A stretch of 64,000 nt of DNA, from NCBI GenBank assembly GCA_030268105.1, contig BSDZ01000004.1, positions 1,661,001 through 1,725,000 on the forward strand, in the 5' to 3' direction. Origin of the DNA: Volvox africanus (lineage: Eukaryota; Chlorophyta; Chlorophyceae; Chlamydomonadales; Volvocaceae). A program made the translations under genes and the position numbers. The notes beneath the pieces are model-generated. The model made no database searches, was not told where the DNA came from, and saw nothing but the letters and a program-made list of their open reading frames with translations. This document shows, in pieces, positions 50,501 through 63,100 of this stretch (position 1 is its first letter; every line of letters starts with the position of its first letter).

Positions 50501-52817
50501 GATGTCCTTTTGAAGGCTGACCTGCACCTCCCTGTGCCGGTGTAATGGTGCGGCCACAGGACTTGCTGGAGGACGCGGGGGAGCTGTACGCACGACTGGT
50601 CGAGACCCTGGCAGAAGAGTACGGCGCAGGCTCCGAGCACGTCGTTAAGTATCTGGTGAGTGCGCCAGGCAGTCTGGTGGCGTCGTGAGTAAAGGCGTCG
50701 GCCTCTCTGCCTGTAAAAAGGTGCAGGACTAAAGCAAAAGGGTATGGTCATGTGTGCATGGTGATTTTGGCGTCGTTTGTAAGGCGGGGGATGGCGGGCA
50801 CGGTGGTGTGCGCGTGGGAGGATGCAAGAGGGGAGGTGCCAGGGGGCTACAGCGTCTCTGGGAGCGTCGTGTCATACACCCTGTGCGGGGCGTTACGCAT
50901 CCGAATGTCTTAATTAGGCTCAGGCCTCACAGACGCCGCCAAACCTCAAGCGACGCTCGCTCAAGCTCGCTGATGCTAAGGCCTGGTGGGAGGCCGCGGG
51001 CCGGTGCGGCGCGAGTGAAGACTTGAAAGACTCGGGCACACCCCCACGGAACCAACAACCCGGTGCATTCGTGCGCAGCAGTGCATAATTGGGTTGGAAT
51101 GACACAAACGAAGACCTCACTTCCATGCGGATTTGCGCCAACAAATGTTGCTTTGATGCATTTACTTCCAATTTGGAGCTTTCTGGAGACTGGTTGACAC
51201 CTGTTATGTCATGATGTTCGAGTTCTGAATTGCATGTATAATCCATACACATACATGTATTGGTACGCCCCTTGATACCCCGGGGCCCCTCACCGACAAT
51301 CCCTCAGGCGCTTTACGAGGAAGTCTACACGCAGATGCGGATGCGGATGCAGAAGCTAGAACGCGAACGGCAACAGCAGGATGAGAATGAGGACGAGGAC
51401 GAGGAGGAAGGCGGAGCCGATGACAGCAAAGTTCATGACGAGGGCGATGCCCCCGGAGCGGAATTCGCCGCCGCCACATCGCAAACCGAGGGGCAAGTCC
51501 GTATCGTCCCAGGTGCAGGGGGCACAGGCGGTGAAGGATCCGTCTCGCGGTCCGCTGAAAGCGTGGCGTACATTATGTCCGCGCTGTTCGGCCCGCTGGG
51601 TCGCAGCATTAAGAAGCGAGCGACGGCCCGTAGGCAGCAATCACGCGGTGCCGCTGCCACTGCTGACGGTGGCGACAACGATGGCGGGAGGCAAGACGGT
51701 AAACGCCGCACCGCGGGGGGATTGCGCCACTCCTTTGCATCTTTCGTGAATCGCCGCGGCCATCAACAGCAACAGCAGCAGGGTTCTGGACAGCAGCGCA
51801 GCACCAGCCGGGCGGAGAGTGTTGTGGGTCGAGTTCATTCCTCCTTGGTGGCTGCGGGGCGGATCGAACCCGGCGAACCCCTGGGCGACGCAGGGAAGAG
51901 TCGCCGAGTAGCGGCGTCATCTGGACAAGGCAGCAATGGCGAGCCGGGGACGGGTGCCGAGTGCGACGAGAGCTACGTCTCGCCGGGTCTGCCCGTCAGA
52001 GACCTGACGGAAGATGCCGCGGCCGGCGGCGCGGTCGTCTCTCTGGACGCGCCGCGGCCGTCTGAGCCGGTCAGCAGCAGGGATGTCAGCAGCGGGGGCC
52101 CGCTAAGGGCCGCGGCACTCCGGGGTTCTTCGGGGTCGCAAGTGGGGCAGGAGGAGGTCTATGATCATTTGACGACACCGCTGATCACTGCCAGCGCGTT
52201 TGGGTACAGCAGCGTCATTGCTGCTGGCGGTGGCGCCGGCAGCCGGTCCGTGTCGCGGAGACAACCTGGCGTTCTTGGTGGTGTTGGTGTTGGTGTTGGT
52301 GTTGGTGTTGGTGTCGGTGCGCACCGCCGGAGCTCCGTTGATACGGTAGATATACGGAGATTAGTGACGAACTCCGTGATCTCTCTGGGGGGCGGCATCT
52401 CAAAGAAGGCCCTTCTGCAGCAGGTGAGGTGCGGAGGTTCGGGGTTCCTCTTTGGAGGGTTCTGGCTGCGGGATGTGCGGCAGTGTGACTGTGAGGAGGT
52501 CCGGACCCCTCCACCCGGGCTTTCCCACTTTGCTTCTGAGCCTCTGTCTGTATCCTCTTTCAACCCTATCATCGCTAAAGGCTGACGTCGACCTGGACGA
52601 TGACGAGGACGAGGACGCCAATGATGGTGGCGCTGGACCCCGCGAATTGCCGCAAGATGCGGTCCGGACATCCCACCGCTATTCTGTCAGTCTTGAGGTT
52701 TCCGGGGGTCCCCAAGCCGCCACAGCCGCCTCTGGAGACCCAGATTATGAGGACACGTCGTCCGTTGGATGCTGTGGCTTCGGTGCCCGCAGGGTGCGGC
52801 CATTGGCCCCTCGCTAG
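44552..52817 (+). CDS. TIR-like N-terminal domain plus kinesin-light-chain-type TPR protein
   Basis: Large cytosolic protein of unknown function, about 1,516 residues. Eleven exons in phase: 44552-46594, 47104-47235, 47685-47807, 48322-48485, 48576-48701, 49222-49357, 49488-49603, 49934-50195, 50560-50655, 51308-52423, 52581-52817. Residues about 30-225 contain VPTMVVVAPWTLSFSTLVDE, VYVWLDVLACNLHAT and LTSPWCLYGIW. These resemble a domain frequent in algal TPR proteins (usual motifs VSHAW, WxDxFAxNQH and RAWCLxE) and, more distantly, TIR domains. An Ala/Pro-rich linker follows, then TPRs from about residue 441 to 1030 with the 42-residue kinesin-light-chain pattern, for example GKLDEAEELLRQAL and LGPDHRDTAAALCDLANLL. 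Exons 2-7 each carry about one TPR. Exon 7 ends at a GC donor (GAG/GCAAGT). The C-terminal 480 residues are low-complexity, with an acidic run, polyGln, a Gly-Val repeat and a final Asp/Glu stretch. The TPRs suggest a scaffold; the N-terminal function is inferred. Confidence 0.88.
47808..47855. repeat. GGGATAGGT-type short tandem repeat
   Basis: About four 10-bp units of GGTGGGATA/GGTGGGACA type follow the donor of TPR-gene exon 3. It is intronic and G-rich on the plus strand. Confidence 0.75.
48110..48310. repeat. Polypyrimidine minisatellite (TTTCCTTCCCCTCCC units)
   Basis: A 200-bp, almost pure C/T tract in intron 3 of the TPR gene. Its centre (about 48165-48255) is a run of near-perfect 15-bp units, with diverged units on both sides. 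The tract ends in the acceptor of exon 4, so it also serves as an extended polypyrimidine tract. Confidence 0.95.
52274..52320 (+). repeat. In-frame GTTGGT hexanucleotide repeat coding Gly-Val
   Basis: About seven GTTGGT/GTCGGT units inside exon 10 of the TPR gene encode an alternating Gly-Val stretch. The hexamer length keeps the frame when the copy number changes. Confidence 0.9.
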
Positions 52818-53064
52818 CGACTATCTCGCTAAAGCAAGGCAAGCCGCACATACTTGAAGGCAGGTGCGAGGTAATAGAGCGGTACATTCGTACAGTCAGC
52901 AATCGGGGGATTTGGATCGCGTCACAGCGTACCCGGACGGCTCAGAACACGCTAGGGTGAGGAAAATGCATACACGTGCTGGGCATAGACGGCCGAGCAC
53001 ATCCATTTGAGTTATTTATGAAATGCAGTCGCTGACACACGTACTGGTGGAATCCTGTTCCCCT

Positions 53065-53125
53065 GGCTGCGTGGCTGTGTGGCTGCGTGGCTGTGTGGAT
53101 GTGTGGCTGTGTCGCTGCGTCGGAT
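53065..53125. repeat. GTGGCTGTGTGGCTGC tandem repeat
   Basis: Imperfect 8-bp units TGTGTGGC/TGCGTGGC run for about 60 bp in intergenic DNA after the TPR gene. Confidence 0.85.
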
Positions 53126-54086
53126 CCGAGCAACGGAGCCTCGCTTAGCCACCCATAGCACATGAAGCTGGTGCTGCAACCCGCCCTGTTTTCAGCGGGA
53201 TCCCCGACACTGCGTCTGAATCATTATCTCTCATCTGTCCCGATCCCTTTCTGAAATGACGAGTCATATGCCGCACTGTTATTGGCAGCAACTGCAGCAG
53301 CAACGTCAGCGAGGACCTGGATCTGCAGGCGCCATGCGCTCCTGCACAAGGAGTGGCCTGTCTTCTCCGTTGGGTGCACGTGTGCAGCGGTATCCTCGGT
53401 ATATAACGTATGGTAGTTGTTACATATCCGCCATCATGTGTATAGAATGATAGCATGTATAGATTTTTTGGCTGAGTACCGTGAATGGGAGGTGAACGTC
53501 TAGCCCTCAATCGCGCTTCAGCATCTTGCGGGTGGGGCGTGGTTGGAGGAGGGAGCAGGCTGCGTGGGGAAGCTTCCTAGAAGAAGGTGCACGCGGGAAA
53601 CGCACCGGATCGGTGACCGCGGCCCACCGGTCTGGATGGGGAGGGACCAAGGGGAGAAGGTTTAAGGAAGGTCGTTGTGAAGAGGGACCGGCGGGATGCG
53701 GCGCATGCAGTGGGATGCGATTGAATGATGGAATATCATCAAATGCTACCGGAAGGTGAGACAAGGACACTCAAGTATGACCCATATGCGTCAAAACGGC
53801 GGAGCGCATATCCCCCCGCTGGCGGGCTCCCCACCGTTGATATGCCTGCCGCAAACAGTTGATATGTTTCCGTGTTGAGGCCGGAGAACTCGATACGCAG
53901 GGGATGGTGTGTGATGATGTTGATATGGTGCAAATGCTCAATGCGGCCTCCAATGCGGTGGGGATGCGTCTTTACAGCTAGTTGTGGTTTGTTGGATCAT
54001 GGCAGGTTGCTGATGGCATTTTCTGCTGTCTTTGATGGCCAGCCGCATCCCGGTCGCGTGTTTATCTCGCGAGTATAAACATATAT

Positions 54087-54118
54087 ATGTAGACACAGAC
54101 ACAGACACAGACACGGCT
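54087..54118. repeat. CACAGA microsatellite
   Basis: About five CACAGA units, seen directly, with no coding context. Confidence 0.9.
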
Positions 54119-56221
54119 AGAGGTGAAAACGTGGTGGTGGTGTCATCTCCAGTCGGAATGCGATGCACTGTTTTTTTGAATTTTTTGAATTTGCATCTTG
54201 CATGTGCATTATGTACGGCACAACACAGACACAAACACTGTGCAGCTTCTGGGTGGGTCCTGCGGTTCTTCTGCCGGGACTGTTCGTCCTTCGTCCTTGG
54301 TCGGCGCAGAAGTCAGGTTGTTGGCAGACTTCAAATGATCGTGGCTGGATGCCTGTATTGCCGGCTTTTACATCATTCATTCGTGTTGGCCGCACTGCAC
54401 TCTTGACTGTCTGTCTCCCCTGGGCGTTGCAGCGAAGGCTTCACATTGCCTAAAGCAATGGAAGGGGATCCATGGAACTGGTCCCGTCTGGTTATGTGAT
54501 GGTGCGTGGGGTTTGGAAAATGGTGACAGCAATGGACACGGTGGTCGGTTTTATCACCGTGCATATGGCTTGTGTGGTATCACCGCACGTACGACCCTGT
54601 GCCATGGACGGCTGCATTTGTTAGTGGAGTGAATTAAGTGTGATATTCCTTAAGGCACGCATGTCTTGTGGTTCAATGTGCGTGAGTGTGCGAAGTATCT
54701 TCTAACCCTTCGCGGGTCCATCTGTGGGCCTGTTCCGCCCCAGCGCCGCAGGAAAATTTGCAGAAGAATGGATTTACATGATTGGGGAAACTTGTACATG
54801 GCTCTTATATTCGTTTTGGCCACCTTTCGGGCACAATCGTGAATTGTTCCGCCGTTTCCAACAATACCTCGCTGGCAGAGGGGCAGTCGCTGGCCTGTTG
54901 GTAGTTGCCACAGAGGCTGCGGTGCATGTACCACTGTGAGTGGCTTCACACGTTATTATGTCACTGACCGAAGGCAAGCTGGTGAACACACTCAAAGGCT
55001 CCCAGGCTCCGGAGACAACAGGGGCTGGGCCGGGTAGCCAGCCCCTCCCCACTCATTAGCTCACTGTCCCCCTCAACATCCTTCTCTTTTTCATCTCCGT
55101 TCAGCTCCCCGCCTTCGGCCCCTGGTCTCGCATCCCTTTCGCTCCCTGCCTCTGCCCCCCTTCCCGCCCTTGCGCCCCTTCCATGGGGAGATTGCAGACA
55201 CACTTGCGCCAGTGCATCTTGCCCCGTGGGGTTACGCGCTGGGGGATCGTAGAGCTCAGGTTAAATCTTGGTCTTGCGTCCAGATCCGCGGGAAACACTC
55301 AAATCCATCTTGCGGTGCCGGGAAGGGGTTGCGGGTAGGGTCTGTGACGGAAGGGCATCAGGTAAACGGGGTCAGTCCGTGCCATATCTGGCCGGTGGAG
55401 GCATCCTCAGCGGAATTTCCCAGACCGGCGCGCATTCTGAGCTGTTTTCGTGCCGCTCATAAACGGGACTGGCCGCGGCTGCGGGACGCAGGCTGTGGCT
55501 GGCTTGTTCAGAAATGTACTCCATCCACGATGGGCTGCCCATGGGCCGAAGTAATCGGAGACCAGCCATCCCATTTCCCCCTCAGGCAGGACGAAGCACG
55601 CACGTACGAATTCTGGATCCTGGGTGAATGACCAACCGCACGTTTGAACCCTGACGGAAGGGGAGGGAAAGCGGGCTAAGAAAGCGTCAGGCATTCAAGC
55701 AACGAAGATCAGCAACATTATAGTAGGGAGGAAATAAAAAGGCGTGGATAGGGGGAATGTTAAGAGTTAATGGGCGAGTTTGTTAATATTGCATGGTTAC
55801 CCTTTCATTTGTCAGGCGACGACTGGGCAGTACGGAAAGGTAGGTTGCGATATCGCGAAGGAGGCTTATCAATCAAGCTTTAATTTATCTGGCTGCTCTA
55901 CTGCATTTACGCGTAAGCAGTTGAACGGAGTGATTAGCGTGCGCTACTGGTGCAATAATAGGTAGAACTCGCTTGTGACAAAAGGACCAACAGCACTTCA
56001 GTGGGCTTGGTTTTTGCGTCCTTTTGGTCAAATATTCACTCGTTATATTAGGCTTGGTCTCGTTCGACTTTGCTTTTGTCCGTGGGACGTTCGTTGGTGC
56101 GTGGGGCACCACTCGTTTGAGAAGGTTCCATACCGACCCAGAGGGTACTTACTTAATACACGCAAGGTTACGTTATATAAATTCTGGCGTTCTTTGAAGG
56201 CGGAATCTGCGCAGAGTTTCG

Positions 56222-57119
56222 ATGCCTGTCCCTATTCGCTCGTCGGCACTAAAAGCACGCGAAGCACGTCGGAGCCAGTGGGAAGCTTCTAATGTCCGAC
56301 ATGTATTTAATCTACGGCTTAGCACAAATGCAACATCTGTGTCTGTCGTGGCTGCAACCAAAGAGCAATCGGCATGGGACCGGCAGCCTGCAGACCGGGG
56401 CAAGGCGGGCAGGGGAGGATTCACGCGCCCGGAGGATACTCTGGTGCCACCACGGAGTACGCTGGAGAGCATAGACTGGTTTTACTCCGAGACGGCACAA
56501 CGGGAGTGGGTGAGTTGTGTGGCTAAGTACATGCCCACGATCGCGGGGGCTGCAACCGGAAGACGTCTGGCACGGAAAAGTGGCCCTTTCCCAAAATTAC
56601 GTTTTCAGGTCATGTTTTCCATCCCGTAGGATTTCGGGCCTCAATTTTATGTCCCCAGCGTTAGTCGAAACGCAAGCATACATAAGCATACACACAGACG
56701 TGCTCCTGTCTTCACTTCACCGTCGTACGTTCACTATACGTTCATTAAGTGATGGGCGCAGCTCAGTCCTCTCCCCATTCGGATGTGGGCAAGCACGTGA
56801 CGCCATCGGCAGCCGTCTGGCTGACCCGTTGGACGTATGCAATGTGCATCAGCTGCTGTGCAGAAGGTGCCTAGGCTGTTAGAAAGGAGCAAGGATGTAC
56901 CAATTTACTTGTATTGCACTAAGCTTGGCGCTGATAGAAGGTCAACTGCACCTCTGGGGTGGTCTTGGCAGCTGGGGCTGCCTTCCAATTGCTGACGGAT
57001 TGCATGATAGGTGCGGTGCGGCCATGGGGTGGATCACCGGGCCTCCACGTTCCCTGTGTCGCTGCTGTGTACCGCCGCTCATCCTGCTGGTGGGCGCTTC
57101 ATGCCCACAAGATTGAGTG

Positions 57120-57151
<32 letters not shown>

Positions 57152-60100
57152 GGTGGTGGTGATGGTGGTGATGATGTTACTGTTATTGTTGTTGTTGTAG
57201 TAGTGGTAGTGGTGGTGGTTGGTGCTGAAGGATATCTGGGCGCTGCTCAGTGGGCCCCAACCAAACCAAGCCACGAAATGGGGGGGGGGGACAATCAACA
57301 ATCGTGGTGGTGTCTTGCACACATTTGCAGACCTTGCTTAGAGGCTGCACGACCACGCGCACAGGTGTCCTTCCTTCACGGTAATCACTTACCAACGGCG
57401 CAACCCAGCAATTAAAGCACCCCGCCCAGATACACGCATCTTCTTGTCGAAGCGCCTTTGCACAAACTTTCTCCTTCCCGCAGGTCCAGGCTATGGAGTT
57501 GGACACGCTGACACCGGAGATGCCGATGTTGCTCAAGGAGATGGGCATGAACTACGACCCTGACCGGTTAGCGGCAGTCCTGAACAAGCGCTGGCCGCAG
57601 GTCTACTCGCGTGCAGTGCAGGTGGGTCCTCTGATCTGAGCAGTCTATAGCTGAGGCCTCCGCCGCAACATGCCTGGCTCTAGACTCCAGTCTGTTCTGC
57701 AGTCGACTTAACCAAGCGCGTAACCCCGAATAACCTTCACCTAACTGGGTGGTCCCCGCGGGCCATCGTCCCGTCTCTGTGTAGGTGTCCGCAACCTTGG
57801 GAGGCTTCACGGCCGCTGTTGCGCGGGATTACGCATTAGGGCAGTTTGAAACCAACATGCCCATCCGAGCCAAGCAGCTGCGGACGCTGCTGGGGAAGCT
57901 GGGGTGGGTCGGCTGGCTGAGGGAGTGGTTGAAAAGAAGCTGGGGTGGGTTGCCTGGCTGAGGGAGTGGTTGGGAAGGGATAATCGGTCATTGTCCTGTA
58001 GGAGGAGGCCAGGCGGAGGCGTGGGTCTCGGTGGCGGGACGAAGCTGCCTTTACCCCCCGGCTATGATGCCATGCAGTGGTACTAGAAGAAAGCCCTAAA
58101 ACCCTAGACGGATATTGCTACCAGTCTATCCCATCACTTCCTCGAGCTGTTATTGGCGGTCGCAAGGTTGCATTGCTTAACTTGGACTTTCTTTCTCTGC
58201 TGGCTCCTGCCTGTGTACCCCGCAGGCCCGCCCTGGTCAAGATTGGCCAGGCGCTGTCTGCCCGCCCCGACCTGCTCCCAAGAACCTACCTGGAGGCCCT
58301 CTCGGAGCTGCAGGACCGCCTGCCGTCCTTCCCCAATGAAATCGCGTTCGCGGTGGGTCAGTCTGTGGGCCCAGTCGCAGGGTCGAAAGCGTGACGGATT
58401 ACACATTGGTACACATTGGTGGGAAGTCGAAGTTAGCTGGCCTATTAATATCCACGGGGATGTAGTACCGGTAGTCATACCGGTAACGGCACTGTTTGGT
58501 CGATTATGTAGCGACACCTGGTTGTCCAGGCGGGGTCTGCGCTCGGCGGGCGGAATTCCTCCATGTCGTTAGGCTTTGGGGGCTTTGGGGGGGGCGCTGC
58601 TTTTGTTCCTGTAGGCTGGCGCAGCGCCGGAAGGTTTGCGTGCGCGATCGAATCATGCAGGACCAAGATGAGCTCTTAGTCCGCTCCTGTGTTCGGTCGT
58701 GATGCTGGAGCCGGTGCAGGTGATCGAAGAGGAGCTGGATCGGCCCGTCACGGAGCTGTTTTCGGAACTGAGCGAGTTGCCTGTCGCGGCAGCTAGCTTG
58801 GGGCAGGTGTGTGGGCACACTGGGGACCGACAGATCCCTTTCAATCTCCCTGTGCCCTCTTTCATTGTATCTATGATGCTTTGCCACGTCGCTGCCGCAC
58901 GTGCCCTCTTTTCTTCGGCCTCTTTTCCGCCATCTCCCCTTTCTTGCATCCAAGTCGCGTTTCGTTCTCGTCGATGCGCTTACCGGGCTCGGATGTTATC
59001 AGCATCATTCTTCTAATGCCACGAAATACTCAATCGCATGTATGTGGCTCCCATTCTCTGAAGACCCTTTCCAGCCAGACTCTCTCCTTCCACACTCCGA
59101 AAGCACCACGCTGCTAGCTTAAGCGGACCTTCCACCTAGCCTGGACTTCCTCCTCCCGCCTGCCCTTTCCTCATCCCCTTCAGGTGTACCGCGCCCGGCT
59201 GCACGACGGCACGGATGTGGCCGTAAAGGTGCAGCGGCCCAACATCGGCGAGCTCATTGCAGTGGACATGCTGCTACTGCGCCGCCTGATGGCAGTGGTG
59301 GACCAGCGGCTACCGCAGCTGGGGGTGGGTGTTGCGGGGCGACCTGAGGCCAACAGGGTGATAAAACCCTAAGCCCTACTTAGGAGGGGAGAATCCGCAG
59401 CAGACTGACGCGAGTAGAGCCATCCCTACACTGCATGAATATCATGATGTTAGTGGAGCTTGTTTGTCGTCGAGGTCATGTCGGCATTGCTAGGCGCCGT
59501 CTTGCCCGGAGACAGTGTTAGTGGCCGAGTGGTGAGGGAAACACGAGTCACTGAACTAATTTGCGTGCTAATATGCGCGCATGTCTCTTTGGGGGGGGGA
59601 GCCGCGTCCTTCCGCCCCCTCCAATGTGTCCATATCCTGCCGCAAGCTTCTCAATCTCAACTATCTATATGGCCCTGCGTGTCCGCCTGCTGCACTCCAT
59701 TCCCCTTTCGCTGCCCGTGCAGATCAGCCAACCTCTGGTGCCGTTGGTGGATGAGTTCGCTGGACGGCTTTTTGCGGAGCTGGACTATGTGCAGGTGGGG
59801 TGGCGGTCGAGGTCTTAGAAAAATGGGGGATAAGGACTCTACACAAGAGGGTTTGGTGTTTGGAGGCGTCTTCGGAAACAGGGAACCAAATCGTGAGATG
59901 GAGAGCATCGCCCCCGCGTTTATCAAGCCCCACGTGCTTGGTTCCTGTCAATAAATCACGAGTCTATGTTGGCTTTCTCTACGGCGGCTAGGCGGCGCAT
60001 CACACGGTCGGGACATTGTTGTGTGAATGTGTATGCAGGAGGGCCACAACTGCGAACGGTTTCAGGCACTGTACGGCACTATGCCTCGCGTCCGCACGCC

Positions 60101-63100
60101 CAAGATCTATTGGCAGTACACCTCCCGCAGGTAGGTTGTAAAGCAAGGGGTGGATGGGGCGGGGGCGGCGGCGCCGCGATGTGACAAGTCACATTCACTC
60201 TCAGCGGCCTATACACCTCACCAGCCCCGCAATTGGCGGCTTGAGGCAAGGGGCAGGGATGCTTGGTAGGCTGCTTTGCCCTGAGCAGACCGCAGCGCGC
60301 TCCAGTCCATCTGTCCACGTATATTGGCACCCTGCCTCTGTGATCCTCAACCCGCCCCGCTTGCATCCAGTAACAGGCGCCCGCGGGCTCCCATGGTTGG
60401 GTCCGCTGTTGACCCCATCTGTTGACCCTCCCCCAACACACACACACACACACGCATCCAGTTCACGAGAACCTCTTGATAACCTCATCTCCTTCGGCAT
60501 GCCACTCTTGCTTCCCTCACAACGCTGCTCCCTGTCCCGACCTTATGTTTAATATCTTCCCACGCACCCGACAGGGTACTTACAATGGAGTGGATTGAGG
60601 GCGTAAAGCTCACTAACGCCCCAGCAATGGCGGCCGCGGGCCTGGACGTGGTCGATTTCGTGGATGTGGGGATCGAATGCACGCTGAGACAGCTGCTGGA
60701 GCATGGGTATTTCCACGCGGGTGGGCAAGGGAATGGTGGATCTGGATGAGGCTGCGTGTGCGCGTTTACTATGACCGTGTCATAGAGCAGTTTTGAAGAT
60801 CGCAGACATGCACACCCTGCTGCGCACTGTGAGGCCTTTGCATGCGTGAGCTCCGTATAATGGCCACCTCGGCACCACCACCACGGAAACGATTGCTGCA
60901 GCATTTGGAGGGCGTTTATCCTGCTCTGCGCGGATGTCCGCTCCACAGCGTCCTGATTGAACACGTCAGCGTCTGGGGCACGGAGCTGACCGTGGGATGT
61001 CAGCTCCCAACTCATCTGTTGCCATATTGAGGGTAGCCATTATCCACCTGTTTACACTACCACTTTCCGCCCCCATCCGCCGACGCAATATACTGGAATT
61101 TTATTGTCACAGTGTTGTTGTTGTTGTTAGTGTTGGTGGTAGTAGTAGTAGTCTTTTGAGTTTTTCAATAGCGGTGTCAGGTCTTCTCATTGTTTCACCT
61201 TTCCCCTGTTTTACCATCTCGTGCGCCTCTCTCCATCCGCCCTTACCCTGTTTCCTCCTCTTACCCTGCCCCCACATGCCCCCTCGGACACCGCGTGCCC
61301 TACACTGCCTGGGGACCTTTGTGCCCCCGGCCTTGTACCTAACTAACACGGTGCCTCCGGGCTCGTCTCCGGCGACTTGGCTTTGCCTGATCTCTTCTTT
61401 TTCTCCTCTTCTGTCTTCCGGCAAATTCCAGATCCCCACCCTGGTAAGTTTGCGGTCCCTAGCCGAGGTAGCGACGTGTCCGTGCTGTAATGTCCACGCC
61501 TGCCACCACCTCGCCACGGGCCTCCCCTTCTACTGATGTGGCGGGAATGAAGGGGGAGGGGGCCCCAGGTTGTTGCACAATTGGATCGTTACAGAGCTAA
61601 GGAAATTGCTTCTATTGCTTCTTTTATGCGCGAGTTACGTCACTAAGGGTGAGGCTAGCCATCCGCAGTGATGTGAGACGCCCTGAAAGCGCATGCAGCA
61701 AATGACTTCCTTTTCGACTGCACTTGTTCAAGTGCGGTAACATAGCGGCAACTGAACTCTTTCCACCGCACCCGCCTGCCCAATCTTAATCCCCCCTCCA
61801 GGCAACCTGCTCGCCACCCGCTCCGGCGACCTGGTGTACCTAGACTTCGGCATGATGAGCGAGGCCCCGCAGTACGCGCGGTACGCCATCATGGCCCATG
61901 TCGTACACCTGGTCAACCGGTGAGGCGGGATGGGGGCAGCGAAGAGGTCTAAGGGGTGGGTGGGCGCGAGGTCGGAACCTGGATAAGGGACGGAAGGTGT
62001 GCAGATGATGGTTGGTTTGCGGCTTCCTCGTGTCTCGTTACCCCCTCTCCATGCACACGACATCAGTCGCTCCCTTTCCGCTGACCGTTTGATGTGACTC
62101 TGCCTTCGCAACTCCGCTGCCGACCACATTCTCTTCGACCTGTGGATTCTTCTACCAGGGATTACGAGGCCATGTGCAAGGACTACTACACGCTGCAGTT
62201 TATGGACCCCTCTGTGGACACTGCGCCCATCGCTCCTGCACTGGCGGCCTTCTTCGACGACGTGCTTCAATCCAGCGTTTCACAGCTAAACTTCAAGGCG
62301 ATTGTGGATGGACTGGGAGAGGTGCTGTTCAGGTAAGAGGGTGACGGGGCCAAAACCGTCCATACCAGATCTTGCGTCCTGGATGCGGGCCCCGGATATG
62401 GACTAGTTTTCTAAGCATATATACCTAAGTTATCGTGTGTGGGCTTGAGGTTCGTGGAGCTGCTGGTAAGGGGGGTTGGCTTATGCGACCTCGCTCCCTT
62501 CGAGCAGTTATGACCTCTTTTTATGCCCTCAGAAAGCCTGGCTTGGACCTGGTCGCGGTTCCACTGATCCCCATTTCACCTCCTCTTGCGCGGCCTAGAT
62601 TTCCATTCCAGGTCCCCGCCTACTACGCCCTCATCTTGCGCTCGCTGACTGTATTGGAGGGACTGGCATTACAGGTATAGGCGGGGAAGGAGGGGTTCAG
62701 GGGACGATATCCGACGCAATTCCGAAACCGCCTCAATCCAGACACCAAGTGAACGTATCTACCCGGCGACAGCGGGCCTAGTTTTCTTAGCCAAAGCGGA
62801 AGTCAGTTCAGGTGATGCGGCAATGGAAAATGGGCGGTACCGTCCCCCAGTGCCCGATTTACTCATCATCGGTCCAACGATGCAGCTTGTAGGGTCACAC
62901 CACTCTCGCCGTGCTGTAGGCCGACCCCAACTACAAGTTGCTAGCGAAGGCCTACCCCTACATGGCGAAGCGCCTCCTAACCGACCCCGCCCCCGAACTC
63001 AGAGAGAGCTTTGAAGACCTCATCATCAAGGTACAGTTCAATGCGGTGCTGTGCGATGCGGTGAAGGATGTTGTTGGGCTCCTGGTTTACAGTGGATGGA

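Larger units (their letters stand above)
52818..56221. other. Intergenic; TPR-gene 3' region and ABC1-kinase 5' region
   Basis: No gene is supported over 3.4 kb. Short tandem tracts occur at about 53065-53125 (GTGGCTGTGTGGCTGC type) and about 54087-54118 (CACAGA type). A minus-strand frame at 55407-55694 lacks any recognisable domain. Part of the right end is likely the 5' UTR of the kinase gene, or an additional first exon. Confidence 0.45.

Noticed and set aside
55407..55694. Minus-strand 95-codon frame with protein-like composition (DPEFVRACFVLPEGEMGW)
   Set aside because: No family recognised, no supporting exons on either side with matching phase, and the plus strand is open as well.
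61107..61517. 136-codon minus-strand frame
   Set aside because: It lies antisense to an intron of the kinase gene and includes a trinucleotide repeat; no domain.
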